Shown: positions 32,880 through 43,287, numbered from the stretch's first letter. The stretch is 64,000 nucleotides of DNA from Roseburia rectibacter (GCF_014287515.2 NZ_CP092473.1:3507501-3571500); one strand, 5' to 3'. Made by a program: numbers and translations. The notes: a model not told the origin generated them from the sequence alone.

Positions 32880-34034
32880 TTATTTCAACAATGCACCTGA
32901 AATTACCATACGCTGTACTTCGCTTGTACCCTCGTAGATCTCTGTGATCTTAGCATCACGCATCATACGCTCTACATCATACTCTCTGATATATCCGTAT
33001 CCACCGAATAACTGAACAACTTCAGTTGTAACTGCCATTGCCGTCTCGGCTGCGAATAATTTAGCTTTTGCAGCTTCTACAGAATATACTTTCTGGGTAG
33101 CTTTTGCCATTGCTGCTTTGTAAACTAAAAGCTGTGCAGCTTCGATTCTTGCAGCCATATCAGCAAGTTTGAACTGTGTATTCTGCTGCTGTGCGATAGA
33201 ACGGCCGAACTGTTTTCTCTCTTTTGTATAAGCGATAGCTCTGTCTAATGCACCCTCAGCGATACCAAGTGCCTGAGCAGCGATACCAATACGTCCACCA
33301 TCAAGTGTATGCATTGCGATCGGGAAACCTTTTCCTTCCGGTCCTAACAGATTCTCTTTCGGGATTCTGCAGTCTTCGAAGATCAGCTCATAAGTAGATG
33401 ATCCACGGATACCCATCTTCTTCTCTTTTGTTCCGAATGAGAAACCAGGAGCTCCCTTATCTACGATAAATGCAGAGAAGTTTTTCTTCTTTCTGCCTCT
33501 CTTGTCCTCTGTGATGCTTGTGATAGCGATTACAATATAAACATCTGCAACTTTACCATTGGTAATGAAGCATTTTGATCCGTTTAATACCCACTCGTCA
33601 CCATCTAAAACAGCTTTTGTCTGTGCACCCTGTGCATCAGTACCAGCACCCGGCTCAGTTAATGCGAATGCACCTAACTTCTCGCCTGTTGCAAGTGGTT
33701 TTACATATTTCTGTTTCTGCTCTTCTGTACCATATGTCATGATCGGATCGATGCAGAGAGATGTATGTGCAGATACAACAACACCTGTGGTTGCGCAAAC
33801 TTTAGATAACTCTTCTACGCACATAACGTATGTAAGAGGATCACAACCCTGTCCGCCGTATTCTTTCGGAACCGGGATTCCCATGAATCCGTATTTCTGC
33901 ATTTTCTTAACCGTTTCTGCCGGGAAAGCTTCTGTCTCATCTGTTTCCTGTGCAAGCGGTTTTACTTCTGTTTCAGCAAATTCCTTGAATAAGGAACGCG
34001 CCATTTCATGTTTCTTGTCTAAAGTGAAATCCAT
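32880..34034 (-). CDS. bcd: Butyryl-CoA dehydrogenase (short-chain acyl-CoA dehydrogenase)
   Basis: 384 residues. FAD/substrate signatures [20 protein letters not shown] and [20 protein letters not shown] are seen, with the catalytic Glu in [15 protein letters not shown]. With EtfAB it reduces crotonyl-CoA to butyryl-CoA, the key step of butyrate formation. Start ATG 34034 has GGAGGAAAATT upstream. Between hbd and etfB in the operon. Confidence 0.96.
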   Translation of the reverse strand: MDFTLDKKHEMARSLFKEFAETEVKPLAQETDETEAFPAETVKKMQKYGFMGIPVPKEYGGQGCDPLTYVMCVEELSKVCATTGVVVSAHTSLCIDPIMTYGTEEQKQKYVKPLATGEKLGAFALTEPGAGTDAQGAQTKAVLDGDEWVLNGSKCFITNGKVADVYIVIAITSITEDKRGRKKKNFSAFIVDKGAPGFSFGTKEKKMGIRGSSTYELIFEDCRIPKENLLGPEGKGFPIAMHTLDGGRIGIAAQALGIAEGALDRAIAYTKERKQFGRSIAQQQNTQFKLADMAARIEAAQLLVYKAAMAKATQKVYSVEAAKAKLFAAETAMAVTTEVVQLFGGYGYIREYDVERMMRDAKITEIYEGTSEVQRMVISGALLK

Positions 34035-34063
34035 GATCTAATTTTCCTCCATAAATATTTATT

Positions 34064-34936
34064 TTACTGAGCATCGACCGGAGTCTTTGTACGATCAGCA
34101 TTGTATACATAAAATCCCTTGCCGCTCTTTGCTCCAAGGTTACCACCACGAACCATCTTACGGATCAGTGGGCATGCACGATATTTGCTGTCGCCTGTCT
34201 CTTTGTAAAGTACATCCATGATAGCAAGGCAGATATCAAGACCGATGAAATCACCTAACTCTAACGGTCCCATTGGGTGATTAGCACCAAGTTTCATAGC
34301 TGCATCGATACCAGCGATATCGGAAACTCCTTCCATTTTGATGAATGCTGCTTCGTTGATCATTGGGATTAAGATACGGTTTACAACGAAACCAGCAGCC
34401 TCATTAACCTGTACCGGAGTTTTTCCGATCTCTTCAGAGATTTTCTTAATAGCGGAAACAGTTTCATCCGGAGTATTCACACCAGCGATAACCTCGATCA
34501 GTTTCATACGGTCTGCCGGGTTGAAGAAATGCATACCAACCATTGGACGGTTTAATCCGTTTCCGATCTCTGTGATGGAAAGACTGGATGTGTTAGAAGC
34601 GAAGATACAATCTGGTTTTGCGATCTCGTCTAATTCTTTGAAAGTAGTTTTCTTTACTTCCATGTTCTCGAAAGCTGCCTCTACGATCAGATCACAGTCT
34701 TTGCAAAGGTCTTCTTTTAAACCTGGAGTGATTTTTGCAAGGATGCCATCAACAGCTTCCTGTGTCATTTTTCCTTTTTCTACTAATCTTGCATAACCTT
34801 TTTTGATTTTCTCTTTTCCGCCTTCAGCCCACTCCTGCTTGATATCGCAAAGTGCTACTTCATATCCTTCTACCTGAGCAAATGCTTTTGCAATGCCCTG
34901 TCCCATAGTTCCTGCACCAATAACGCCAACCTTCAT
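34064..34936 (-). CDS. hbd: 3-hydroxybutyryl-CoA dehydrogenase
   Basis: 290 residues. NAD-binding fold at the N-terminus (VGVIGAGTMGQGIAKAFAQ), active-site region GMHFFNPADRMKLIEVIAG with the catalytic His, and C-terminal domain PMGPLELGDFIGLDICLAI. It reduces acetoacetyl-CoA to 3-hydroxybutyryl-CoA. Ribosome binding site AGGAGG upstream of ATG 34936. No crotonase (crt) gene follows here; the dehydration step must be encoded elsewhere. Confidence 0.96.
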   Translation of the reverse strand: MKVGVIGAGTMGQGIAKAFAQVEGYEVALCDIKQEWAEGGKEKIKKGYARLVEKGKMTQEAVDGILAKITPGLKEDLCKDCDLIVEAAFENMEVKKTTFKELDEIAKPDCIFASNTSSLSITEIGNGLNRPMVGMHFFNPADRMKLIEVIAGVNTPDETVSAIKKISEEIGKTPVQVNEAAGFVVNRILIPMINEAAFIKMEGVSDIAGIDAAMKLGANHPMGPLELGDFIGLDICLAIMDVLYKETGDSKYRACPLIRKMVRGGNLGAKSGKGFYVYNADRTKTPVDAQ

Positions 34937-35029
34937 TTCGGTTACCTCCTGAAAATAATTATGTTAACTGTATGTTTAAAAAATGCAATCCCCGGGAAGT
35001 CATTCCCCGGGAATTACTATAAAAAACTA

Positions 35030-36211
35030 TTATCTCTCAACGATTGTAGAGCATCCCATACCACCGCCGATGCAAAGTGTAGCAAGACCTCTCTTAGCGT
35101 CTCTCTTCTGCATCTCATGCAGTAATGTAACAAGGATACGGCATCCGGAAGCACCTACCGGGTGTCCTAATGCGATTGCACCACCGTTTACGTTTACTTT
35201 TGACATATCGAATTTCAGATCTCTTGCTACTGCGATAGACTGAGCTGCGAATGCTTCGTTTGCTTCGATCAAGTCCATATCATCAATGGATAAACCTGTT
35301 TTAGCTAATACTTTTCTTGTAGAAGCAACAGGACCAACACCCATGATCTCTGGCTCAACTCCGCCAAGAGCACCTGCTACCCATGTAGCCATTGGTGTAA
35401 CACCAAGTTCTTTTGCTTTCTCTTCGCTCATAACAACGATTGCTGCTGCACCATCGTTGATACCGGAAGCGTTACCTGCTGTAACAAGTCCGCCCTCTTT
35501 ACCAGAGCAGCATTTTAATTTTGCTAAAGACTCAGCAGTTGTGCCAGGACGTGGTCCCTCATCTTTTACGAAATCAACGATCTCTTTTTTAACTTTTACA
35601 GGAACCGGAACGATCTCATCATCAAATTTGCCTTCAGCAATTGCTTTCTCACATTTCTGCTGGCTGTTTGCTGAGAACTCATCAAGTTCTTCTCTTGTAA
35701 TGCCATATTTATCACATACGTTCTCTGCTGTGATCATCATGTGGTAGTGATTGAATGCATCTGTTAATGCATCATTTACCATTGTATCAATGATCGTTGC
35801 ATTGTTCATACGATATCCAAAACGAGCTTTTGTCATAGCATATGGTGCCATAGACATGTTTTCCATACCACCTGCAACAACGATATCAGCCTCACCTGCC
35901 ATGATCATGGTAGCTGCATCATTGACACATTTTAAACCAGAACCACAAACAACGTTGATCGTGATTGCCGGAACTTCGATTGGCAGTCCTGCTTTGATTG
36001 CTGCCTGACGTGCAACATTCTGACCCTGAGCTGCCTGGATTACACAACCCATTTTTACCTCGTCAACCATCTCCGGTTTAACGTTTGCTCTTCTTAAAGC
36101 CTCTTTGATAACGATTGCACCTAAGTCTGCTGCTGGAGTATTGCTTAATGCTCCACCCATTTTACCGATTGCGGTACGGCAAGCACCTGCTAAAACTACT
36201 TTCTTTGCCAT
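35030..36211 (-). CDS. thl: Acetyl-CoA acetyltransferase (thiolase)
   Basis: 393 residues from ATG 36211 (AAAGGAGAATTC upstream; the frame extends to 36229 without a better site). Acyl-enzyme Cys in [19 protein letters not shown]; catalytic His in [17 protein letters not shown]; second Cys in [14 protein letters not shown]. It condenses two acetyl-CoA to acetoacetyl-CoA, the first step of the butyrate pathway. First gene of the five-gene operon; a Rex-like operator lies about 85-100 bp upstream. Confidence 0.96.
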   Translation of the reverse strand: MAKKVVLAGACRTAIGKMGGALSNTPAADLGAIVIKEALRRANVKPEMVDEVKMGCVIQAAQGQNVARQAAIKAGLPIEVPAITINVVCGSGLKCVNDAATMIMAGEADIVVAGGMENMSMAPYAMTKARFGYRMNNATIIDTMVNDALTDAFNHYHMMITAENVCDKYGITREELDEFSANSQQKCEKAIAEGKFDDEIVPVPVKVKKEIVDFVKDEGPRPGTTAESLAKLKCCSGKEGGLVTAGNASGINDGAAAIVVMSEEKAKELGVTPMATWVAGALGGVEPEIMGVGPVASTRKVLAKTGLSIDDMDLIEANEAFAAQSIAVARDLKFDMSKVNVNGGAIALGHPVGASGCRILVTLLHEMQKRDAKRGLATLCIGGGMGCSTIVER

Positions 36212-36241
36212 TTTGAATTCTCCTTTCAATTTAACACAAAG

Positions 36242-36257
36242 CTCTGCATTTGCAGAG
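36242..36257. other. Leader hairpin of the butyrate operon
   Basis: CTCTGCA-TT-TGCAGAG is a perfect short hairpin in the thl leader, about 30 bases before the start codon. It may affect mRNA stability or translation. Confidence 0.5.
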
Positions 36258-36293
36258 AATTTGTTTCTTTCTCTTTCATTTTGCCGAAAAATG

Positions 36294-36311
36294 CTGTTAA
36301 TTTTTTAACAA
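36294..36311. promoter_or_regulatory. Rex-like operator upstream of thl
   Basis: CTGTTAATTTTTTAACAA matches the Rex consensus TTGTTAANNNNTTAACAA at every specified base but the first. Rex represses fermentation genes when NADH/NAD is low, and clostridial butyrate operons are known targets. Confidence 0.75.
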
Positions 36312-36557
36312 TCTTTTTTAAAAAAATAAATTCAAACTTCCGATTGAAATTTATCTTTTTTCTCTTTCATTTTTAAAAGCTTATTTGCTATGTAATCAGC
36401 TATTTTTCTGCATTTCTTGTACTTTCATATGCTAACATATTTCACAATTAATTGCAATAGCTTTCTTTATTTTTCATCTTTGTAAACAATTTTCCACATC
36501 CTTTTTGCTCCATTTTGCGGGGTTTTTTGTTAAATTTTTATCATTTTATCATTTTGT
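36312..36557. other. AT-rich intergenic region upstream of the butyrate operon
   Basis: No gene was found. It contains the presumed thl promoter; no box pair is convincing. TTGTTAAATTTTTA near 36528 is a second, weaker Rex-like half-match. Confidence 0.45.
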
Positions 36558-37712
36558 TTAATAAAACACGTGATTACCTATAACTGTTCCTTCTATTATG
36601 CCGTTATTCACACGAAAATACAGACAATTTGTTGTGCTCGTTCCACCCAGCACCGCCTGTGCTGCACTCATACAATCGGAAGCAACTCCCTGCTCCAGAC
36701 GGTATGCAAGACGACCGCTGGCAACCGGAGAGAACTGCCCTCCCTGATAAATCACACCGGAAACTGTATTCGGAAAATAGGAACTTCTGACACGGTTCAT
36801 GATCACGCTGCCCACCGCAAGTTTTCCATCATATGGCTCGCCCCATGCCTCACACTGGATGATGGCAGCTAACAGATACGCATCGCTCTGGGCCGGTGCG
36901 TATGTCACATTCGACCTGTTTTCCTGTTCCTGCTTTTTGATGGCTGCAAGGCGCGCAGCATCCTCTTTTGCCTTCTGTATCTCAAGCTGCTTTTCGTATT
37001 CGATCATTTTCTTGATCTTTGCATCGATCGACTCCACATCGGACTGTGCATCTTCAATTTTCTCGCTGGATTCCTGTATCTTCTTCTGCGTATCCTCGAT
37101 CAGGCTGTTGACTTTTTCCTGCTCTTTCTGTTTTTCCTGCTGTAATACAGTCAGTTCTTCCTTCTGCTTCTCGAGTTCCTTTTTCTGTTCTTTGATCTGC
37201 TCCGTGAGCTCCTGATATGCCGTAAGCATATTTCTGTCGTACTGATTGATTGCACTTGTATATTCCGCCTGATTTAAAAATTCTGCGATGGAGGACGCAT
37301 GAATAAGCATGTCCCATACAGACTGATTGCCATTTTCATAAATATACTGAATGCGCACTTTCATATCTTCATACTGCTCTGCTGATCGTTCCTCGGAACG
37401 TTTCAGATCTTCCGCCGCCGTATTGATCTCGTCCTCTTTCTGTGCTGCCTGCTGCTCTAACTGGTTCATATCGGAAGTGATCGTATTTAACTGTCCATTC
37501 AGTCCGCTAAGGTCGCTCTCCAACCCCTGTTTTTCATTGGTCAGGCTGTCCACCTGATCTTTCGCATCTTCTTTCTGTTTCTTAAGGTCTGTGATCTGGT
37601 CTTTTGCCTTATCAATATCTTTCTGTGTCGTTCCTGCATGGACAGTTGCCGTAACAAGCATGCAGCCGGTCAGTATTCCTCCCAGGATTCTTCTCAAAAA
37701 ATTGTGTCTCAT
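36558..37712 (-). CDS. Coiled-coil cell-wall hydrolase with SleB/CwlJ domain
   Basis: 384 residues. A signal peptide (~1-27) is followed by a long coiled coil (~28-265) containing QYEDMKVRIQYIYENGNQS, the same type as in PcsB-like FtsX partners. The C-terminal SleB/CwlJ hydrolase domain (~277-384) includes AIIQCEAWGEPYDGKLAVGS, VIMNRVRSSYFP and QFSPVASGRL. It is secreted and should cut peptidoglycan, in division or growth rather than only germination given the coiled coil. Ribosome binding site AAAGGAAC before ATG 37712. It is a single gene divergent from the HD protein. Confidence 0.85.
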   Translation of the reverse strand: MRHNFLRRILGGILTGCMLVTATVHAGTTQKDIDKAKDQITDLKKQKEDAKDQVDSLTNEKQGLESDLSGLNGQLNTITSDMNQLEQQAAQKEDEINTAAEDLKRSEERSAEQYEDMKVRIQYIYENGNQSVWDMLIHASSIAEFLNQAEYTSAINQYDRNMLTAYQELTEQIKEQKKELEKQKEELTVLQQEKQKEQEKVNSLIEDTQKKIQESSEKIEDAQSDVESIDAKIKKMIEYEKQLEIQKAKEDAARLAAIKKQEQENRSNVTYAPAQSDAYLLAAIIQCEAWGEPYDGKLAVGSVIMNRVRSSYFPNTVSGVIYQGGQFSPVASGRLAYRLEQGVASDCMSAAQAVLGGTSTTNCLYFRVNNGIIEGTVIGNHVFY

Positions 37713-37921
37713 GCTGTTCCTTTCGGCTGAACAGTAACCTTTCGGCTGCTGTTGTATTTTTCGTTCATTGTATTTCTTCTATTAATATGGTATTATAGCA
37801 TGTAAAGCACAATATGAATATTAATTTTTTCACATACCATTATTGGGGGAATATTCAGGCATCTGGTGTCTGGATATGGTATAAAAAAGCCTGATAATCA
37901 TCACAGGGGGAGGATTTACCT

Positions 37922-39214
37922 ATGCAATTTGTAAAAACAGCAGATTTAAAACCCGGCATGAGACTTGCAAAACCAATCTACAATAAGATGGGTGTTCTTC
38001 TTTATGAAAGAGACACACTTTTAACCATGCAGGGTATTAACAGTATCGAAAACTTTGGTCTGATCGGTATTTTTATTCTTGAGCCGGCAGAGCCGGTACC
38101 GCCTCTTTCCAGAGAGGATCTTGAATTCGAACAGTTCCAGACGATATATGTTTTTAAACTAAAAGAAAATATGGATCGTCTGCAGGCCAATCAGGCACCT
38201 GTTTCGCTGAGCGATCTCGTCCGGGACATCCAGACACATTACGGCAGTCTTGATCACAAATTAAATTTTGCACAAAACCTGCGAAGTTCTGCAGATTTTG
38301 TTTACAAACATTCCATCAGTGTCGGCATTCTCTGTGCGATGATCACAAATCAGATGCATCTGCCTGCTGCAGAACAGACAGCCCTTATCACAGCTGCGCT
38401 TCTCTACGATTTTGGTTATCTGTATGTACCACAGACAGTGTTAGACAAGGGGGATGACCTTACAACAGCAGATAAGGATTTTATCCAGCTCAACTTAGAG
38501 CGCGGTTATGAAACGCTCCGCCCGGACCGTGGTGATTATAAATTCCCGGTACATACGCTTGATATCATCCAGCAGATCATTTTTAAAAACAGCCGTACTT
38601 TAAAAGTCAAAGAACCGGCAGACAATATCCGTCTTCTCGTCGATATTTTAGCAGTAGCGGACGAATTTGACCATCTGACCGCAATGAACATTAACAAACC
38701 GCCAATTTCAGAAATTGCTGCCATGGGACGTCTGAAAAAGGATAAAGCCACCTACAATCCGCTCGTACTTTCCGCTTTAGCAGAATGTATCCATATTCTT
38801 CCGACCGGTGCATGTGTTGATCTTTCCGATGGAGAAAAAGCCCTTGTGCTTGCAGAGAATCCGGCTGATTTTCTTCATCCGATGGTACTGAAGTTTTCCA
38901 CAAACATGATATACGATTTAAGTGACCCGGTGATCAGTAAATCTTTAAAGATCACAGATATCATGAAAACTATGGACAACCGCATCGCTTTAGACAAAGA
39001 TTCTGTCAAACAATTTGTCTCTGATGCCTATATCAAAGAAACGGCAGACCGTTTCCGCAAGGTTAAACTTCAGATTGCCCAGCACAAGCAAAGTGAGCTG
39101 GAACAGAAAGCTGCAAGTGCTTTAATGAGCAGTGCTTCCGTGATCCCACAGAATGCCGGCACAGAAAAATCACTGACACAAAAAAAGACACGCAAAAAAA
39201 TGAAACTTCGTTAA
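37922..39214 (+). CDS. Degenerate HD-GYP-type protein
   Basis: 430 residues. The N-terminal ~110 residues are a DUF3391-like lead-in (LKPGMRLAKPIYNKMGVLLY). The HD-GYP core follows: KHSISVGILCAMI, then LLYDFGYLYVPQTVLDKGDDL where a normal protein has HD-x-GK. The metal-binding His is Tyr and the Lys is Tyr. The downstream HHE and GYP motifs are not seen. It is therefore probably inactive as a cyclic-di-GMP phosphodiesterase and may bind the nucleotide or a partner. The C-terminus is lysine-rich. Start ATG 37922 after GGGGGAGG. Confidence 0.75.
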   Translation: MQFVKTADLKPGMRLAKPIYNKMGVLLYERDTLLTMQGINSIENFGLIGIFILEPAEPVPPLSREDLEFEQFQTIYVFKLKENMDRLQANQAPVSLSDLVRDIQTHYGSLDHKLNFAQNLRSSADFVYKHSISVGILCAMITNQMHLPAAEQTALITAALLYDFGYLYVPQTVLDKGDDLTTADKDFIQLNLERGYETLRPDRGDYKFPVHTLDIIQQIIFKNSRTLKVKEPADNIRLLVDILAVADEFDHLTAMNINKPPISEIAAMGRLKKDKATYNPLVLSALAECIHILPTGACVDLSDGEKALVLAENPADFLHPMVLKFSTNMIYDLSDPVISKSLKITDIMKTMDNRIALDKDSVKQFVSDAYIKETADRFRKVKLQIAQHKQSELEQKAASALMSSASVIPQNAGTEKSLTQKKTRKKMKLR

Positions 39215-39258
39215 TAATAGAATACGCACTCCGCAAATATTCCATTACGATAAAAAAG

Positions 39259-39299
39259 AAAGACATGGCAGGATTTCCGATCACTGTCATGTCTTTTTT
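39259..39299. terminator. Bidirectional terminator between HD protein and uxuB
   Basis: AAAGACATG pairs with CATGTCTTT with inner pairing. Six T follow on the plus strand, and a T-rich run follows on the minus strand. Confidence 0.85.
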
Positions 39300-39307
39300 C
39301 TGATGAA

Positions 39308-40918
39308 CTAGAGATATTTTTTCAGCACCTTCCGTACTGCACCCGGTCCTTCTAACATCTCTTTAAACATTTTTATTACTTTTTCCGCAATTCCTGCCTC
39401 ATAAAGATCACATCCAAATAAAGTATCATTTGATAAAATGTCAGAAAGTTTTCCATCTGCACTGTCCGGATCTGATAAATGGACATCTTTCAGTTTCTCC
39501 TGCATAACCGAAAGCATTGGATCACTGCTTGGTGTAAACTCTTTTCCTGCATCATCTACTGCAAGAAGGTAACGGAGCCATCCGGCAATCACAAGCGGGA
39601 TTCCTGTCAGTTCGTTTAAATCTTTTCCTGCTTTACAGTAGCTTTTGATCGTCTCTCCAAAGCGGATCGCAAGTTTCTGACTCGTGTCAGTTGCAATTCT
39701 CTGTGGAGTATCCGGAATAAACGGATTTGGGAGACGTTTGGTCAGCACCTCATCTAAAAACTTCTCCGGACTTAAGATCTTAGGATCTGTAACTACAGGC
39801 ATACCTTCTTTTTTGCCGATCAGTTCTACTAATTTCTTTAACTCTGTATCTTTCATTTCAGCAGCAATGCTCTCATAACCAAGCATACATCCATATACTG
39901 CAAGTGCTGTGTGAAGCGGATTTAAACATGTCGTCACTTTCATACGCTCGGTATCATTGACCGTATCGCGGTCTGTCATATATACACCTGCTTTTTCAAG
40001 CGCAGGTCTGCCGTTCGGGAAACGGTCTTCCACAACCAGATACTGTGGTTCCTCTGCATTGACAAATGGTGCGATATATGTATTTTTTCCGGTAATGACA
40101 GGTGCCATTTCTCCAATTTCAAGTTCCTTTAGGGCATCTTCCACCACTTTTGCCGGACGCGGCGTGATCTTGTCGATCATTGTCCATGGAAATGACACTT
40201 TTTCTTCATTATTTACCCAGTCTGCAAATTCTTTTGTTACAAAGCCTCGTTTTTCCCATTCCTCTACGACGGTCAGAACGCTGGTCTTTAATTTTTCTCC
40301 ATTGTGTGAACAGTTATCCATACTGACAACGGCAACCGGCGTACCACCACTTAAAAACCGCTCCAGTAGAAGTGCTGTCACTTTGCTCATTGCATGTGAG
40401 CATTTTTCCGGTCCATTTTCAAAATCCTGCTGTACAACCGGCAGATATGCACCCTCTATATTTTTTAAGGCATATCCTTTTTCTGTGATCGTAAACGAAA
40501 CCATCTGTAAGGATGGATTACGAAAAACCGCTTTTAACTGTTCCATATCTTCTGGAAATTCCGTGCCGGCACGAAGTCCTGCCCCGATCGAAGCGATCAC
40601 TTCTTTTTTCATGGTTCCATCCGGAAGTAGACTTACCATCAGCGTCATGTTATCATGCGGGCGGTAGATCTGATCTATGATATCGTAATCAAATGTATCA
40701 GCTGCTATAATTCCGCTCTTCTCAAGCCCCTGATTTAACAGGGACTGCTGCAATGCCGCAATAAACCCCCGAAAAATGTTTCCGGCACCAAAGTGTACCC
40801 ATACCGGATTATTTTTCGTTTCTGCCATCATTGCCTGTACATCAAATTCCGGCAGTTTTACATTTCTTTCCTGCCATGCGCTTTTATCTTTGATTCCCTC
40901 TAAATTTAACTGAAGCAT
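39308..40918 (-). CDS. uxuB: Fructuronate reductase (mannitol dehydrogenase family)
   Basis: 536 residues. NAD-binding start VWVHFGAGNIFRGFIAALQQ; the family segment VVSMDNCSHNGEKLKTSVL; catalytic-region TMIDKITPRPAKVVEDALK, and a C-terminal all-helical domain. It reduces D-fructuronate to D-mannonate. Together with UxuA (34 bp upstream on the same strand) it carries glucuronate degradation toward 2-keto-3-deoxygluconate. A tagaturonate reductase is the closest alternative but uxuA beside it favours UxuB. Confidence 0.88.
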   Translation of the reverse strand: MLQLNLEGIKDKSAWQERNVKLPEFDVQAMMAETKNNPVWVHFGAGNIFRGFIAALQQSLLNQGLEKSGIIAADTFDYDIIDQIYRPHDNMTLMVSLLPDGTMKKEVIASIGAGLRAGTEFPEDMEQLKAVFRNPSLQMVSFTITEKGYALKNIEGAYLPVVQQDFENGPEKCSHAMSKVTALLLERFLSGGTPVAVVSMDNCSHNGEKLKTSVLTVVEEWEKRGFVTKEFADWVNNEEKVSFPWTMIDKITPRPAKVVEDALKELEIGEMAPVITGKNTYIAPFVNAEEPQYLVVEDRFPNGRPALEKAGVYMTDRDTVNDTERMKVTTCLNPLHTALAVYGCMLGYESIAAEMKDTELKKLVELIGKKEGMPVVTDPKILSPEKFLDEVLTKRLPNPFIPDTPQRIATDTSQKLAIRFGETIKSYCKAGKDLNELTGIPLVIAGWLRYLLAVDDAGKEFTPSSDPMLSVMQEKLKDVHLSDPDSADGKLSDILSNDTLFGCDLYEAGIAEKVIKMFKEMLEGPGAVRKVLKKYL

Positions 40919-40952
40919 TTTATTCTCCCTTCTCTTTTATAACTATTTTGCT

Positions 40953-42035
40953 TTAGTTCTTTCTGGCAGCTTTGTCAATTGCTTCCCAAAGACCATTTAA
41001 GTATGTAACTCCAAGTGCACGGTCATATAATCCATATCCAGGTCTTCCTGTCTCATCCCATATCATTCTTCCGTGATCCGGTCTGATATAGGTATCTGGG
41101 CATGTCTCGTAAACTGCTTTTACAATCTCATACATATCCAGACTTCCATCCGAAGAAAGATGGCTGCTCTCGCGAAAATTATGATATCCCAAATGCTTGA
41201 TATTACGGATATGCATACAGCCGATACGGTTCATCTCACCAAAATGCCGGATGATCGAAGGAATATCATTTGCAGGATCTGATCCAAGGGAACCAGTGCA
41301 TAAACATACTGTATTTGCCGGTGAATCATGCAGTTTTACGATACGGTCATAATCATCCTGACTGTGTGCGATACGTGGCAGTCCAAAGATATCCCATGCC
41401 GGATCATCCGGATGGCATGCCATCACAACGCCACACTCCTCACAGACCGGGATGATCGCATCCAGAAAATATTTAAAATTCTCCCGCAGCATATCACCTG
41501 TCATTCCCTCATAATTTTTTAAAGTAGTCTCTAACTCTGCCAGACGCTCCGGCTCCCATCCCGGCAATGAAAAACCGTTACAATCTGCGGCAGTCTTTTT
41601 CACGATTTCAACCGGTCCCATCGTTCCGAGATCCTTTTCATCAAAATATAAGCTGTTTGATCCGTCCTCCGGAATCACACGCGCAAGATCTGTACGCAGC
41701 CAGTCAAATACCGGCATAAAATTATAAACGATGACTTTTACTCCGTATTCAGCAAGATTGCGGATCGTTGTCTTATAATTTTCAATATATTTGTCTCTTG
41801 TCGGCAGACCGATCTTGATATCCTCATGGACATTGACACTCTCGATCACTTCACACTCTAATCCGGCTTTATGAATCCCGTCAATATAATCTTTGATCTC
41901 TTCTTTTGTCCAGACTTCTCCTGCTGCCTTGTAATCCAAAAATCCCATAACCCCGGTCATCCCCGGAATCTGTTTGATCTGGCTTAATTTTACTGAGTCA
42001 CTGTTTTCTCCAAACCAGCGAAATGTCATCTTCAT
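40953..42035 (-). CDS. uxuA: Mannonate dehydratase
   Basis: 360 residues from ATG 42035 (AAAGGAGGATTTCAT upstream); an open extension to 42233 crosses the operator and is not used. Family motifs: [57 protein letters not shown] and [13 protein letters not shown], with His and Cys/Asp ligands for the metal. It converts D-mannonate to 2-keto-3-deoxygluconate. First gene of the uxuA-uxuB operon. Confidence 0.95.
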   Translation of the reverse strand: MKMTFRWFGENSDSVKLSQIKQIPGMTGVMGFLDYKAAGEVWTKEEIKDYIDGIHKAGLECEVIESVNVHEDIKIGLPTRDKYIENYKTTIRNLAEYGVKVIVYNFMPVFDWLRTDLARVIPEDGSNSLYFDEKDLGTMGPVEIVKKTAADCNGFSLPGWEPERLAELETTLKNYEGMTGDMLRENFKYFLDAIIPVCEECGVVMACHPDDPAWDIFGLPRIAHSQDDYDRIVKLHDSPANTVCLCTGSLGSDPANDIPSIIRHFGEMNRIGCMHIRNIKHLGYHNFRESSHLSSDGSLDMYEIVKAVYETCPDTYIRPDHGRMIWDETGRPGYGLYDRALGVTYLNGLWEAIDKAARKN

Positions 42036-42126
42036 ATGAAATCCTCCTTTTTGAATCCCTATAATGATCCTGTACCATCTGTTATTTTTGTTATCTGAAT
42101 CATAACATATCTTTTTCAACTTGTCT

Positions 42127-42140
42127 ACTAGTATACTAGT
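42127..42140. promoter_or_regulatory. GntR/FCD operator upstream of uxuA
   Basis: ACTAGTATACTAGT is a perfect 14-bp palindrome containing the TNGTATACNA core recognised by FCD-type GntR regulators. It lies about 90 bp before the uxuA start and just after the stop of the gntR gene. Confidence 0.75.
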
Positions 42141-42192
42141 TGGTGTAAAATTTTTTCTATATTTCACAGAATATTCCAGTGGGTGTATCTTT

Positions 42193-42870
42193 TCATTTTT
42201 CAAAATATTCCGGATAAACTTCGCGGATTGCATCTTCCTCTAAACGGAAACGCTGCAGGTGATGCGTAAGGATCTCTGCTGCCTGCCTGGCATCCTGTGC
42301 TTCAATCGCTTCTAATATCTTTTTGTGATCATCCACAACTTTCAGATCTTTCACTACACCGATACTTAAATCACGCACCCGGTCAAAATGGACACAGATC
42401 CCCTCCATCATGGTATATGCCTGCATTTTCCCGGCTATCTGAAATAATTTTTTATGAAAATCATTATCCAGTTCTAACAGACGGATATGATCTGGATTTT
42501 TAAGATAAAATTCCTGAAGCATTACATTTTCCCGCAGTTCTTTTAAATCATCCTCCGTCCGCATACCACAGACAAGCTCCACAACTGCTTTTTCAAGTGC
42601 CATACGCACAAAATCCGCTTCCTCCACCATCGCATAATCAATATAAGCGACACGGCTGCCGCGCTGCGGCAGGACTTCAATGATCCCTGTCTTGGCAAGT
42701 TCAATAAATGCTTCGCGCACCGGTGTTCTTGACAGTCCAAGCTGATCTGCGATCTCTTTTTCGCTCAGCATCGTACCGGGCTTTAATTCCCTGTATACAA
42801 TATTATAACGCATAACTCTGTATGCATAATCTCTTCCGGTCTCCCCCGGATTCCGCTCCTGTATGATCAT
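42193..42870 (-). CDS. GntR-family (FCD) regulator of hexuronate genes
   Basis: 225 residues. N-terminal winged helix with [20 protein letters not shown] and [21 protein letters not shown]-terminal FCD ligand domain (~90-215) with the conserved [13 protein letters not shown] and [12 protein letters not shown] metal-site helices. It is transcribed in the same direction as uxuAB, just upstream, and probably represses them through the 42127 palindrome until a hexuronate or its product binds. Its own upstream region has a TTGT...ACAA dyad near 42943. Confidence 0.9.
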   Translation of the reverse strand: MIIQERNPGETGRDYAYRVMRYNIVYRELKPGTMLSEKEIADQLGLSRTPVREAFIELAKTGIIEVLPQRGSRVAYIDYAMVEEADFVRMALEKAVVELVCGMRTEDDLKELRENVMLQEFYLKNPDHIRLLELDNDFHKKLFQIAGKMQAYTMMEGICVHFDRVRDLSIGVVKDLKVVDDHKKILEAIEAQDARQAAEILTHHLQRFRLEEDAIREVYPEYFEK

Positions 42871-43036
42871 ATTTTATGTAAAATTGCCGGCACAGGCAAT
42901 TCTATTTCCTTTCTGACATTGCTTCTTACTCACCTGTATATTGTTCTATAGTACAAATATTGTATCATAAAACAGCACATTTCCCTAAGGATTTGTGCTG
43001 TCTTTTGTCAGTTCCATTATTTATTATTAGAACAAA

Positions 43037-43287
43037 GAGTCGCTTGCGACTCTTTCGCGCTCGAGCGATGCTGTTTACTGCTAACTTCTTCTCCGCGAGA
43101 TGCCGCATCCCGCCCGGAGGGCTTTTTGATTCATAGGACATAATTTCCTATGAATCAAGAAAGAATCCTGCTTTGCAGGATTCTCCGCCTGCGGCGGGTC
43201 GCTCCAGCGACATAATTCCACTCCGACGCAGTGCGCTCCTGCCCGGAGGGCTTTTTAATTCATAGGACGTAATTTCCTATGAATTAA
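43037..43287. repeat. Cluster of palindromes with a duplicated hairpin block, downstream of carB
   Basis: Two copies of a block made of GCCCGGAGGGCTTTTT followed by a 13-bp hairpin (arms 43126-43138/43146-43158 and 43255-43267/43275-43287, loops CATAATT and CGTAATT). The arms differ by one compensated pair (TTGATT/AATCAA versus TTAATT/AATTAA). Between and before them are further perfect hairpins at 43037-43052, 43162-43184, 43185-43197 and 43199-43212. They resemble REP/BIME-type or terminator repeats. No gene was found in 42871-43291. Confidence 0.85.
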
